Under the pieces are notes generated by a model, which was given only the letters and a program-made list of their open reading frames with translations, had not been told where the DNA came from and made no database searches. This document shows positions 1 through 6,959 of a DNA stretch of 9,779 bases, in pieces (within the stretch, counting starts at the first letter, position 1; each line of letters begins with the position of its first letter). The stretch lies in NCBI GenBank assembly GCA_050122535.1, contig JASFIT010000152.1, positions 1-9,779 of the forward strand. Reading direction: 5' to 3'. A program made the position numbers and the translations under genes. This DNA is from JASFEQ01 sp050122535. GTDB taxonomy: Bacteria; Desulfobacterota; DSM-4660; Desulfatiglandales; HGW-15.

Positions 1-1
1 A

Positions 2-7
2 TATAAT
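2..7 (+). promoter_or_regulatory. Possible -10 box upstream of nagZ
   Basis: A perfect TATAAT lies 39 bases before the TTG start of the glycosidase gene, in AT-rich sequence. The matching -35 would lie outside the window, so only half the promoter can be examined. A chance match is quite possible. Confidence 0.25.
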
Positions 8-45
8 TTATCTTTGGCAAAATAATAAAGGGGGAGACAGCATCT

Positions 46-1119
46 TTGAGTACAACGCTTGAACTTTCAGAACTTGACGCGAAAATCGGTCAACTCTTCA
101 TGATAGGCATACCTGGCCCTCAATTGGACGAGACTACGGAGGCCTTGATAAGGGATTGCAATATTGGCGGGGTCATTCTCTTTTCGCGGAATATTGAGGA
201 CCCGATCCAGCTAACCACCCTTTGTCTTGACCTCCAGGACGTGGCCACAGAGCACCAAGGCCTTCCCCTTATCCTCGCAGTTGACCAGGAAGGGGGCAGA
301 GTTGCCAGGCTGAAGGAGCCATTCACCCAGTTTCCCGGGAATACGGCCATCGGGCAGGATACAAAACCTGAAATAAAAGCAGAGGAATTCGGCCGTATCA
401 CGGCAGAGGAAATGAGAATGGTGGGGCTTAATATGAATCTTGCCCCGGTGGTGGATGTGCAAAGAGGAGAGCCAGAGAAGCATCTTGCAGGGCGGACCTT
501 TGGAGAGGATCCTGCTATGGTGGCTTCGCTGGGCAGGACCGTGGTGAGATCTCTCCAGGAAAATGGGATCATGGCTGTTGCAAAACATTTCCCGGGCTTA
601 GGCCGTACCCGCCTCGATCCCCATGTTCATCTGCCCAGGATAGAGATGGATATGGAAGATATGGAACAGGTGAACCTTCCCCCGTTCCAGGCGGCCATAA
701 ACGAAGGCGTCTCTGGCATCATGACGTCCCATGCCATCTATCCCGCATTGGATAAGGAACGGCCTGCCACCCTTTCACCGCTCGTGTTGAACCAGCTCTT
801 GAGGGAAAAAATGTGTTTTGAGGGATTGATCATCACAGATGACCTGGAAATGGGGGCTATAGCAGAACACTGGGGTGTGGCTGAAGGGGCTGCGGCCGCC
901 TTTGAAGCTGGGGCAGATATACTGCTTATATGCAAAGATCAGAAATATGTCCCGGAAAGTCTGGAGCTCATTCGAGGTCGATTACTGCGGAGCGAGATTC
1001 CATTCCAGAGACTGAATGCCTCATACGAGAAGATTATGAGAGTAAGATCCACATTGCTGGACCGCAAGGAGTGGATATCCATGGGGAATGTGAAGAGGTA
1101 TTTCAAATTAAGTGCCTAA
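46..1119 (+). CDS. nagZ: Beta-N-acetylhexosaminidase, glycoside hydrolase family 3 (NagZ type)
   Basis: The 357-residue protein should remove N-acetylglucosamine from GlcNAc-anhydroMurNAc peptides during cytoplasmic peptidoglycan recycling. It has no signal peptide, which fits a cytoplasmic enzyme, and its length is close to that of family members (about 340 in E. coli). Visible family motifs are DQEGGRV (80-86), NLAPVVDV (131-138), AGRTFGEDP (148-156), KHFPG (180-184), the Asp-x-His dyad D191-P-H193 that serves as acid/base in NagZ enzymes, and IITDDLEM (262-269) with D265 as the expected nucleophile. The start is TTG at 46, with GGGGGAG nine bases upstream; no better in-frame start exists nearby. 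One oddity is that the usual KHFPGHG loop reads KHFPGLG, with Leu replacing the second His, and the usual DSH reads DPH. The stop codon falls inside a tandem repeat. A broader-specificity family 3 glycosidase is the main alternative. Confidence 0.88.
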   Translation: MSTTLELSELDAKIGQLFMIGIPGPQLDETTEALIRDCNIGGVILFSRNIEDPIQLTTLCLDLQDVATEHQGLPLILAVDQEGGRVARLKEPFTQFPGNTAIGQDTKPEIKAEEFGRITAEEMRMVGLNMNLAPVVDVQRGEPEKHLAGRTFGEDPAMVASLGRTVVRSLQENGIMAVAKHFPGLGRTRLDPHVHLPRIEMDMEDMEQVNLPPFQAAINEGVSGIMTSHAIYPALDKERPATLSPLVLNQLLREKMCFEGLIITDDLEMGAIAEHWGVAEGAAAAFEAGADILLICKDQKYVPESLELIRGRLLRSEIPFQRLNASYEKIMRVRSTLLDRKEWISMGNVKRYFKLSA

Positions 1120-1163
1120 AATGAGCTAAAGTGTCTAAAGTGCCTAAAGTGAAGTAAAGTGCG
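1111..1163 (+). repeat. Short tandem repeat, unit AGTGCCTAA
   Basis: About six imperfect 9-10 base units follow each other: AGTGCCTAA, AATGAGCTAA, AGTGTCTAA, AGTGCCTAA, AGTGAAGTAA and a partial AGTGCG. The first unit supplies the last two codons and the stop of nagZ (Ser-Ala-stop), so the array starts inside the gene and runs into the space between the convergent genes. No hairpin terminator is evident between 1164 and 1240. The function is unknown. Confidence 0.8.
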
Positions 1164-1240
1164 TATGGTCTCTCGGCCAGTTCATTCCAGGGTCCTCGCC
1201 CTCGAGTTCCCTTCCTGCAATTGAAGCCAGCTTTTTCTAG

Positions 1241-4200
1241 TCACCTCCCCAAAACCTGCCTTGCCATACGCCTGACGTTCGGATTCGGGTCGTTAAGATA
1301 TTCCTCAATGAGCGCCTTGGCGCGGCCGCTATTTATCCTCGCAAGGACGTCCAGTGCCAGGATCCTGAATGAAGGGCCTTTCTGTTTCATGGCCAAACGG
1401 AGCGGATCAATAGCCTTATCCTCAAAAAGAGCAATCGAAAGCACTGCAGCATCTCTGACGTGAAGATCGTGGTCATTGAGAAGGGTGATCAAGTTGGGGA
1501 TGGCGGAATCCACATTCATCTGCCCCAGTGAATAGGCAGCCGTCTTTCTCAGGGCGGGTTCAGGATCACTGAGAGAAGGGCGTAGTCTCTTAGCGACAAA
1601 TGGTGATTGACGGAAATCCCCGGTCCATCTCTCGAGGATGGGCCGTATCTCCTCCAGATGATCGAATACGCAATTGACATATTCCTCTAAAGTGTCTCCT
1701 TTTTCCTTCCACAAGCCCACGCGCCCATATGCTTTGTGGTCCTGGTAATCAATGGGGATGGCACTGGCTAAGGGAGACAAAAGCCGGAGGGCATTTTCGC
1801 CGTCCGACAAATAGGCCTCGATGAGACCAGGGTCATTGTTTTCTAAGGCCTTCACAACAGCCTGTTTCATCGTCTCCAAGACCTGAAGACGCCTTTCATC
1901 CAGAATTTCTCCAATGGCCCATATGGCTGCAGATTTTACCCTCCAGGAGGAATCCCCTAAGGCTTCAACGCAGTTTTTTAGGGCCTTTGAATCTTTGAGC
2001 AGTCCCAAAAAGTAAAGGGCCCTAGATTTGACGAGAGGATCCACAGCTTTAGTTGCTTCAATCAGGGCCGGGACAGCATGGTAGGCATGCACCGTGAAGA
2101 GTTCATCCATCAAGCTGAGACCCATAATGTCTGGGGTGTCGAGCCTTTCAACCATGAAAGGCACCGATTTAGATCCTTTGAGTTCAAGGAGTTTGTCCCA
2201 GGCCTCCCTGGGGATCTTTTTCTCGAGGCCCCAGTGCAAAGCCACAGAAAGCATCATCTCCACGTTTTCAGGATAGGGCACCGTTTCAGCCTTGGCCATT
2301 ATACCCGTGAGACGTTTTTCTTCTTTGATCCTGATCTCATCGGCCACCTCATTCCCAGGGGGGGGATCCACCGGAAGGGGGATATTCAAGCCGCTAGGAC
2401 CTCCCTTATTCTCATCAATGCCGACAGCCCATCGAGACGCGCTCCAGACAGAATTGTCAGCCCCGTTTTTGGAGTACCTGTCTTGGCCGGCAGCATCAAC
2501 AAAAAGGCCAATACCCCCAGCCCTCCTGGACTTGATGAGGCCTCCCACTGCCATGCCCGTTTTCGTATCATAGCCATCATGCCCAGAGTTATCCACAAAG
2601 ATGCCCACGCCATTGGCTTCCGAAGCGCCCATGGAAAGCCAGTTGGATACATAGGTGTCGTTACCGGCCTCATTGACCAGAATACCAACGCCGTAATCAT
2701 GCCCGCAACCCTGTGATACGCCCCAGGAAAAAGTATGGTCGTTACCGCGAATATCCATGAGCAGACCGAGAGAGAAATGGATCCCAGCCCCTTGAGAGTA
2801 ACGACGGGCGATATAGGTATCCTTTCCGTCCTGATCAAAAAGAATACCTATACCCATCCAGTAGGAAGACCCTTGGCCAAAATATTGGCATTGATACAAG
2901 TCGTTACCCGCTCTGTCCGCAAGCAACGCGAATCCTCCACCGGAGAGGTTTCGTATCCCAAAGGCAAAGCCCTGAGAGAAGCTCTGGTTCATGCCCAGTT
3001 CTCTCGGATCGGGGGATCTAGTGCCAGACAAGTATTTGTCGTTTCCCTTGGTGTCGGAAAGACATGAGATGCCCTGCACCCCAGAAAAGGCCTGACCGGA
3101 ATGCTGGCATTGGTAGGCGTCTTCGCCTGCCAGATCCAGAATGCCGCCCCAACCGAACCAGGATGCAGCCTGCACAAATTCATTTCCCAAGTAGCTATCC
3201 ATGCCTCCCCCATCCATGAGCAGACCGATTCCAAAGAAACTCGCTCCCTGGGAGAAATTGCCCGCCTTGTAGAAATCCTTTCCTTGCAAGTCGAACAAGA
3301 TTCCTATTCCCCAGAACCCTGCCCCTTGTGTTAAGTCTTCTCCCATATAGTGATCATCCCCATCGAGATCGAGAACAACCGAGCATTTTCCATGCCTACC
3401 GGATGCAATTTTTCCCCTGTACAGATCATCGCCGCCGAGATCGATGATCAGACTGGCTTCCTGTTGGTGCATATCTGATCCAATTCCTCCAATGATTACC
3501 CTTCCAAGCGTTGTATTAAAGGAGAGGGACTCTACCGCATCTTTCCAATCATCCGTTGATGTCAAGAGCTCTCTTGCTCTGCCTAACGCGGTCAACAGAA
3601 TAATGCCTGCCTTGAGTATCTCTTGCTTGTTCACGTTTCCAGCAACGTCTATGGTTCTTTTCAAATCTCTGAATGTGATCAGTGCGTCATCTTTTTTTTC
3701 AGAGTCCTTTTCTGAAACGTATTCTGGATAGAGGTACTTCTCAAAGTCCTTCATCTGTTGGGGAGAGATCTCATCTCTCACATCACCTAAGATCATCTCG
3801 GCAGTGTACACGGCGTCAAGGATCTCAATGACCGCTTCCCTTAACGGTTTGGGCAGATGTGATGGAGTCAAATGGCTTTGATGCCTTTCCAGAGGGAGAG
3901 GCTCAGAAAGCGTTTTATCACTGAGCCGGGACAACGCCTTGAGCCATAAAACAGGATCATCTGCCACCTCTAAAAGGTGGTTAGCTGCACGCTGGGCTTC
4001 ACGTGGTGCTTCTAAGGGGTTTTCCATCCATCTCGAGAAGCGTTCGAAGGCAAGGGGTGCTTCGAAAAGATCTGACCTAATGGAGAGATCGCTTCGTTTC
4101 ATTGCGATGACTTCCAATGCCCTGTCCAGAAGGGGAATATTTTTGACAGGTGCTGCAGGTGACAAGGAAAGGGTAGAGAAGTGTATCATGAAAAGAAGGC

Positions 4201-4258
4201 ACAATATCAAGACAATTAGGAAGGCGTCATGGTATTTGAGAATGATTCTTGTGAACAT
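1241..4258 (-). CDS. Large exported or membrane-anchored protein with Gly/Asp/Tyr repeats and C-terminal HEAT repeats
   Basis: I do not recognise a named family for this 1005-residue protein. Residues 1-10 are basic and residues 12-31 form one hydrophobic segment, followed by SLSPAAP, so it is likely a signal peptide or membrane anchor with the rest outside the cytoplasmic membrane. Residues about 40-250 are mostly helical-looking. Residues about 267-620 hold twelve copies of a roughly 26-residue unit, hydrophobic-D-x2-G-x-D-x-Y followed by a QG-rich turn. Residues about 690-800 and 890-1005 look like HEAT or PBS-lyase-type helical repeats (for example DSSWRVKSAAIWAIGEI and DPNPNVRRMARQVLG), typical protein-binding scaffolds. 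The ATG is preceded by GAGGG four bases upstream. A small dyad, GTTTG-TG-CAAAC (4274-4285), lies just upstream and could be an operator, but that is weak. The gene lies 181 bp after the WecA-like gene on the same strand. A role in surface assembly is inference from position and export signal only. Confidence 0.85.
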   Translation of the reverse strand: MFTRIILKYHDAFLIVLILCLLFMIHFSTLSLSPAAPVKNIPLLDRALEVIAMKRSDLSIRSDLFEAPLAFERFSRWMENPLEAPREAQRAANHLLEVADDPVLWLKALSRLSDKTLSEPLPLERHQSHLTPSHLPKPLREAVIEILDAVYTAEMILGDVRDEISPQQMKDFEKYLYPEYVSEKDSEKKDDALITFRDLKRTIDVAGNVNKQEILKAGIILLTALGRARELLTSTDDWKDAVESLSFNTTLGRVIIGGIGSDMHQQEASLIIDLGGDDLYRGKIASGRHGKCSVVLDLDGDDHYMGEDLTQGAGFWGIGILFDLQGKDFYKAGNFSQGASFFGIGLLMDGGGMDSYLGNEFVQAASWFGWGGILDLAGEDAYQCQHSGQAFSGVQGISCLSDTKGNDKYLSGTRSPDPRELGMNQSFSQGFAFGIRNLSGGGFALLADRAGNDLYQCQYFGQGSSYWMGIGILFDQDGKDTYIARRYSQGAGIHFSLGLLMDIRGNDHTFSWGVSQGCGHDYGVGILVNEAGNDTYVSNWLSMGASEANGVGIFVDNSGHDGYDTKTGMAVGGLIKSRRAGGIGLFVDAAGQDRYSKNGADNSVWSASRWAVGIDENKGGPSGLNIPLPVDPPPGNEVADEIRIKEEKRLTGIMAKAETVPYPENVEMMLSVALHWGLEKKIPREAWDKLLELKGSKSVPFMVERLDTPDIMGLSLMDELFTVHAYHAVPALIEATKAVDPLVKSRALYFLGLLKDSKALKNCVEALGDSSWRVKSAAIWAIGEILDERRLQVLETMKQAVVKALENNDPGLIEAYLSDGENALRLLSPLASAIPIDYQDHKAYGRVGLWKEKGDTLEEYVNCVFDHLEEIRPILERWTGDFRQSPFVAKRLRPSLSDPEPALRKTAAYSLGQMNVDSAIPNLITLLNDHDLHVRDAAVLSIALFEDKAIDPLRLAMKQKGPSFRILALDVLARINSGRAKALIEEYLNDPNPNVRRMARQVLGR
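1244..2191 (-). other. Region encoding C-terminal HEAT-type repeats
   Basis: This stretch encodes residues about 690-1005. Two blocks of paired helices carry the HEAT signature of Pro or Asp at the helix start, small residues such as A-A or S-A in the second helix, and D-x-x-x-x-V-R turns (SSWRVKSAA, LHVRDAA, PNVRRMA). The middle part, about 800-890, fits the pattern poorly and may be an insertion. HEAT domains bind other proteins, so a scaffold role is plausible. Confidence 0.7.
2399..3460 (-). repeat. Region encoding twelve ~26-residue D-x2-G-x-D-x-Y repeats
   Basis: The motif tyrosines fall at residues 280, 304, 330, 356, 382, 409, 455, 482, 509 (Thr here), 536, 563 and 595, so spacing is 24-27 apart from one longer insert (409-455) and one of 32. 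Each unit reads roughly G-[IV]-G-[IL]-L-x-D-x2-G-x-D-x-Y, then six or seven residues, then QG. Even spacing and alternating hydrophobics suggest a beta-solenoid (inference). The G-x-D-x-[YL] half resembles the calcium-binding RTX nonapeptide, but the period is about three times longer. The units differ clearly at DNA level, so the array is old rather than recently amplified. Confidence 0.85.
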
Positions 4259-4439
4259 TTTGCCCTCAGCTTCGTTTGTGCAAACAACGTATAAGTGTCA
4301 AGATGAAAGCAAAGCGGTCAAGAGCTTCGTATTGCTCGCTTGGTAATAGGATGACCCAATATTTGAGGTTTAACGCGTTAGATGCAGACTCCTAGGAATT
4401 CAGGGCCGCACCCGACCGCCCCGCCTGAGGGAGAGAGGT

Positions 4440-5618
4440 TTATGGCAAACGGTCTTCACGACGCCTTCTGTAAGTCCTTCGATCCCCTTCCTCGGGGGTC
4501 CTATCCCGCCCCTTGAGCATCAAGACAACAATCAAGGCGATGATAAGTGCAGCCTGAAACAGCCCAAGGACGGCCTCAATAAATCTCTGGTTCATTATGA
4601 TGAGGGCACTAAAACCCAGGCAGGTGGACATGGTAAGGATGATAAAGACCGTTTCCTTCCGGGCAAACCCCATAAAGAGCAGCCGATGATGCAGGTGATC
4701 TTTGTTGACAGCTGTCAACAGTTCAAAGAGGTTTTTGGCTTGGCCGTTTTTCAAGCGTGACAGGTTCACATAGATCATATCAAAGATGAGGATCCCAAAT
4801 ATGAGGACCGGGGCGGCCAGGGAAACAAATTGGCTGGTATTAGACCATTTTCCCAAGACGGCCAATCCAGCGAGTGTAAACCCCATGAAGGTGCTACCTG
4901 CATCCCCTAGAAAAAGGAGGCCCGATTCTCCGAATCTGAAGTTGTAGGGGATAAACCCTGCGCAGGCCCCCAAAAGGGCTACCGCAATCCAACCCAGTGC
5001 CGGCTGATCCGTCTTGAAGGCGATTAGTCCCAAAAAGAGGGCGGTCACAATACATATGCCAGATGCCAGGCCATCAACCCCGTCAAAGAAATTCAGGGCG
5101 TTCGTCAACCCTACGATCCAAAGCACCGTCAGAGGAATATTGATCACAGGGGCCCAATATTCATGGTAGAAAAAGGTGAGCTGAATATCTCCCCATATGA
5201 TGACCAAGAGAGAAATTAGGATCTGCAGGATAAACTTAAGAAGGGCAGGCAAAGGGCGGATATCATCCCAGAGGCCCATAATAAATATCAGGGTGGCCCC
5301 CAGTAGTAGGATTTTCATTCTGGGGAGAAATACGCCATTCAACAACAGAGCAGCGCAGAAGGCGAGGTAAACGGCCAAACCACCAAAGAGTGGCGTGGGT
5401 TGATAGTGTATCTTCCTCCAGTCAGGCTTATCCAAAATATTGAGTTTCAGGGCAAGTGCCCGGCATAAGGGGGTAAAGAAATAGGCCGCCAGGAAGGAAA
5501 AGATGAATATGTACTGCCACCTCAGACCAGAATCAAAGTAAAATCTCCTGATCCAAGGGCAGGCCAAAAAAAGGAGGAATAACGCTATGAATATGTGCCA
5601 AATAATTCTAGGTCTCAA
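4440..5618 (-). CDS. Polyprenyl-phosphate sugar-1-phosphate transferase (WecA/MraY family)
   Basis: This 392-residue integral membrane protein should transfer a sugar-1-phosphate, commonly GlcNAc-1-phosphate, from a UDP-sugar to undecaprenyl phosphate, the first step of O-antigen, exopolysaccharide or teichoic-type polymer synthesis. Counted from the TTG start, motifs are DKPDWRKIHYQPTPLFGG (63-80), the Asp pair DDIRP (118-122), NALNFFDGVDGLA (173-185), FLGDAGS (236-242) and the HLHHR motif (309-313 region), all hallmarks of the family. About ten or eleven hydrophobic segments span the chain. It ends in a very basic and acidic tail (RRTYRRRREDRLP). I chose TTG at 5618 because it has AGGGG seven bases upstream and overlaps the preceding glycosyltransferase by only 11 bases. 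The reading frame stays open to an ATG at 5750, but that would add 44 residues unlike the family, inside the upstream gene. The overlap implies translational coupling. Confidence 0.9.
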   Translation of the reverse strand: MRPRIIWHIFIALFLLFLACPWIRRFYFDSGLRWQYIFIFSFLAAYFFTPLCRALALKLNILDKPDWRKIHYQPTPLFGGLAVYLAFCAALLLNGVFLPRMKILLLGATLIFIMGLWDDIRPLPALLKFILQILISLLVIIWGDIQLTFFYHEYWAPVINIPLTVLWIVGLTNALNFFDGVDGLASGICIVTALFLGLIAFKTDQPALGWIAVALLGACAGFIPYNFRFGESGLLFLGDAGSTFMGFTLAGLAVLGKWSNTSQFVSLAAPVLIFGILIFDMIYVNLSRLKNGQAKNLFELLTAVNKDHLHHRLLFMGFARKETVFIILTMSTCLGFSALIIMNQRFIEAVLGLFQAALIIALIVVLMLKGRDRTPEEGDRRTYRRRREDRLP

Positions 5619-6771
5619 CAGAAATCCCCTTCTTGCCCAGGAGCTCACGGTACAGGTTTTCAATGGATCGTACCATGATTTCGGCACTGAATTGCGCCTG
5701 GATTCTCTTACGCCCTTCTCTTCCCATTTTCCTGGCAAGCCCTTTGTCACGGAGTACTTTTTCTAAAGCATGGGCCAATTCCTTCACATCTCCAGGGCCT
5801 ACCAGAAGACCGTTGATGCCTTCATCGATCAGATCTGGGATACCCCCTACACGGCTAGCTACCACCGGCTTTTCCATGGCCATGGCTTCCAAGATGACCC
5901 TACCCATGCCCTCAAAAAAGGAGGGCAGCACAGCCACATCAAAGGTGGCGATGATCTCAGACACATCCATCTGAAAGCCTGTGAACAATACGGACTCACG
6001 CAGGCCGTTCGTATCTACCATTCTGAATAGTTCATCGTAAAGATAGCCTTCACCCACGATGACCAGTTTGGCATCTTTGATTTTCTCTTTTACCAACTTG
6101 AAGGCCTCTATGAGAACGTGATGCCCTTTTCCTTCCCAGAGTTTGGACACCATCCCCACAACAGCCTCTTCTTGCCTTAACTCCCACTTGCTCCTGATCC
6201 GATTTTTCTCTTCACTTTTCACAGGACGGAATTTATCAACCTGTATACCACTGTAAATTTTTACGATTTTCTCCTCACCAACGATGTGGTCTTTCAAGGC
6301 CCAATCAATGAGAGGCTGGGATATGAAGATCATTTTGTCACACCAGTGGGATCCCAACCGTTCCAAATTTCTAAAAAGCAATTGTCGCCAAAGAGGTTCC
6401 TCGTCATGAAAGGCAAAACCATGAACAGTATGGACGATAACAGGGACACCCGCTAATTTTGCAGCCAAGCGGCCCAAGAATCCGGCCTTGGAATTGTGGG
6501 TGTGCACGATGTGGTAAAAATTCCTTCTGAGAAAAGCGGTCAGATCCATGAGGGCCAAAGTGTCCCTAAGGGGATGTAAGGGTTGGACCATGTTTCTAAA
6601 CGGCCTGACCTCCATATGGTTTTCCATTACGAGTGGAATCAGTCTTCCCCCAGGAGCACATGCCAGTTCCACCTTATAGAGGTTCCTGTCCATCCCTTGC
6701 ATGCTCAGAAAGGTATTGATACCGGATCCGCTTACTATGGGCAGGGTGTGTATGTGAAGAACCTTAATCAT
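5608..6771 (-). CDS. Glycosyltransferase family 4 (GT-B fold)
   Basis: This 387-residue retaining glycosyltransferase probably adds a sugar from a nucleotide-sugar donor to a lipid-linked glycan on the cytoplasmic face of the membrane. The N-terminal Rossmann half begins MIKVLHIHTLPIVSGSGIN, the usual start of this family, and holds the acceptor-side motif HTHNSKAGFLGRLAAKLAGV (90-109). The C-terminal half has VGMVSKLWEGKGHHVLIEAF (205-224), VIVGEG (237-242) and the donor-binding E-x7-E motif (E287 to E295 in FFEGMGRVILEAMA). There is no membrane segment. The ATG is well supported by this N-terminus, but the ribosome-binding site is weak (AGG very near the ATG) and a perfect 9-bp hairpin lies just upstream. 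It is followed by the WecA-like gene with an 11-base overlap. The sugar and acceptor cannot be read from sequence. Confidence 0.9.
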   Translation of the reverse strand: MIKVLHIHTLPIVSGSGINTFLSMQGMDRNLYKVELACAPGGRLIPLVMENHMEVRPFRNMVQPLHPLRDTLALMDLTAFLRRNFYHIVHTHNSKAGFLGRLAAKLAGVPVIVHTVHGFAFHDEEPLWRQLLFRNLERLGSHWCDKMIFISQPLIDWALKDHIVGEEKIVKIYSGIQVDKFRPVKSEEKNRIRSKWELRQEEAVVGMVSKLWEGKGHHVLIEAFKLVKEKIKDAKLVIVGEGYLYDELFRMVDTNGLRESVLFTGFQMDVSEIIATFDVAVLPSFFEGMGRVILEAMAMEKPVVASRVGGIPDLIDEGINGLLVGPGDVKELAHALEKVLRDKGLARKMGREGRKRIQAQFSAEIMVRSIENLYRELLGKKGISVET

Positions 6772-6959
6772 GACCTAATAAAATCGCTACACGATTTTAT
6801 ATAGCGCGGCTCTGCCGCTTTGTAGAAGAAAGAGTTTATCCATCAGGATCTTATCCCGACAGCGTCGGGGAACCTGAGCTCCTAAGTGATATCCATATTA
6901 GCGACGAAGTCGCGTTTTATAAAATAAGCGAACGAAGTGAGGTTATTTTATCATAGGTC
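6772..6959. repeat. Inverted-repeat element with paired stem-loops (MITE- or REP-like)
   Basis: Reading inward from each end, both arms begin GACCTA, then a stem with ATAAAAT arms, then a second stem with a GCG-x-C arm. In the left arm these are ATAAAATCG/CGATTTTAT (6778-6800, loop 5) and GCGGC/GCCGC (6806-6818). In the right arm they are ATAAAATAA/TTATTTTAT (6919-6951, loop 15) and GCGAC/GTCGC (6901-6913). The bases that differ between arms change in pairs, so pairing is kept. A central hairpin, CCCGAC-AGC-GTCGGG (6855-6869), sits near the element midpoint. No clear target-site duplication is visible. The right arm encodes the last 14 codons of the deacetylase-fold gene, and the left arm abuts the glycosyltransferase ATG. 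Confidence 0.65.

Noticed and set aside
120..588. Two overlapping minus-strand open frames (150 and 125 codons)
   Set aside because: Both are antisense to the NagZ gene, which has clear catalytic motifs; their translations are low-complexity and unlike any known protein.
1111..1163. Tandem repeat considered as a CRISPR array
   Set aside because: Units are only 9-10 bases, directly adjoining, with no unique spacers and no cas genes nearby.
2078..2716. 212-codon open frame on the plus strand
   Set aside because: It lies fully opposite the well-supported repeat/HEAT gene, its product has no recognisable domain, and it exists because the Gly/Asp-rich codons opposite it rarely form stops.
2399..3460. 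Repeat domain considered as a standard RTX calcium-binding domain
   Set aside because: RTX repeats have a nine-residue period with GGxGxD; here the period is about 26 and only the G-x-D-x-[YL] part agrees.
4386..4439. GC-rich stretch after the WecA-like gene considered as a terminator
   Set aside because: On the minus strand only TCAGG and CCTGA can pair, around a long GC-rich loop, and no run of T follows.
5619..5750. 44-residue N-terminal extension of the WecA-like protein from an ATG at 5750
   Set aside because: It would lie wholly inside the glycosyltransferase gene in another frame, reads unlike the family, and has no good ribosome-binding site, unlike the TTG at 5618.
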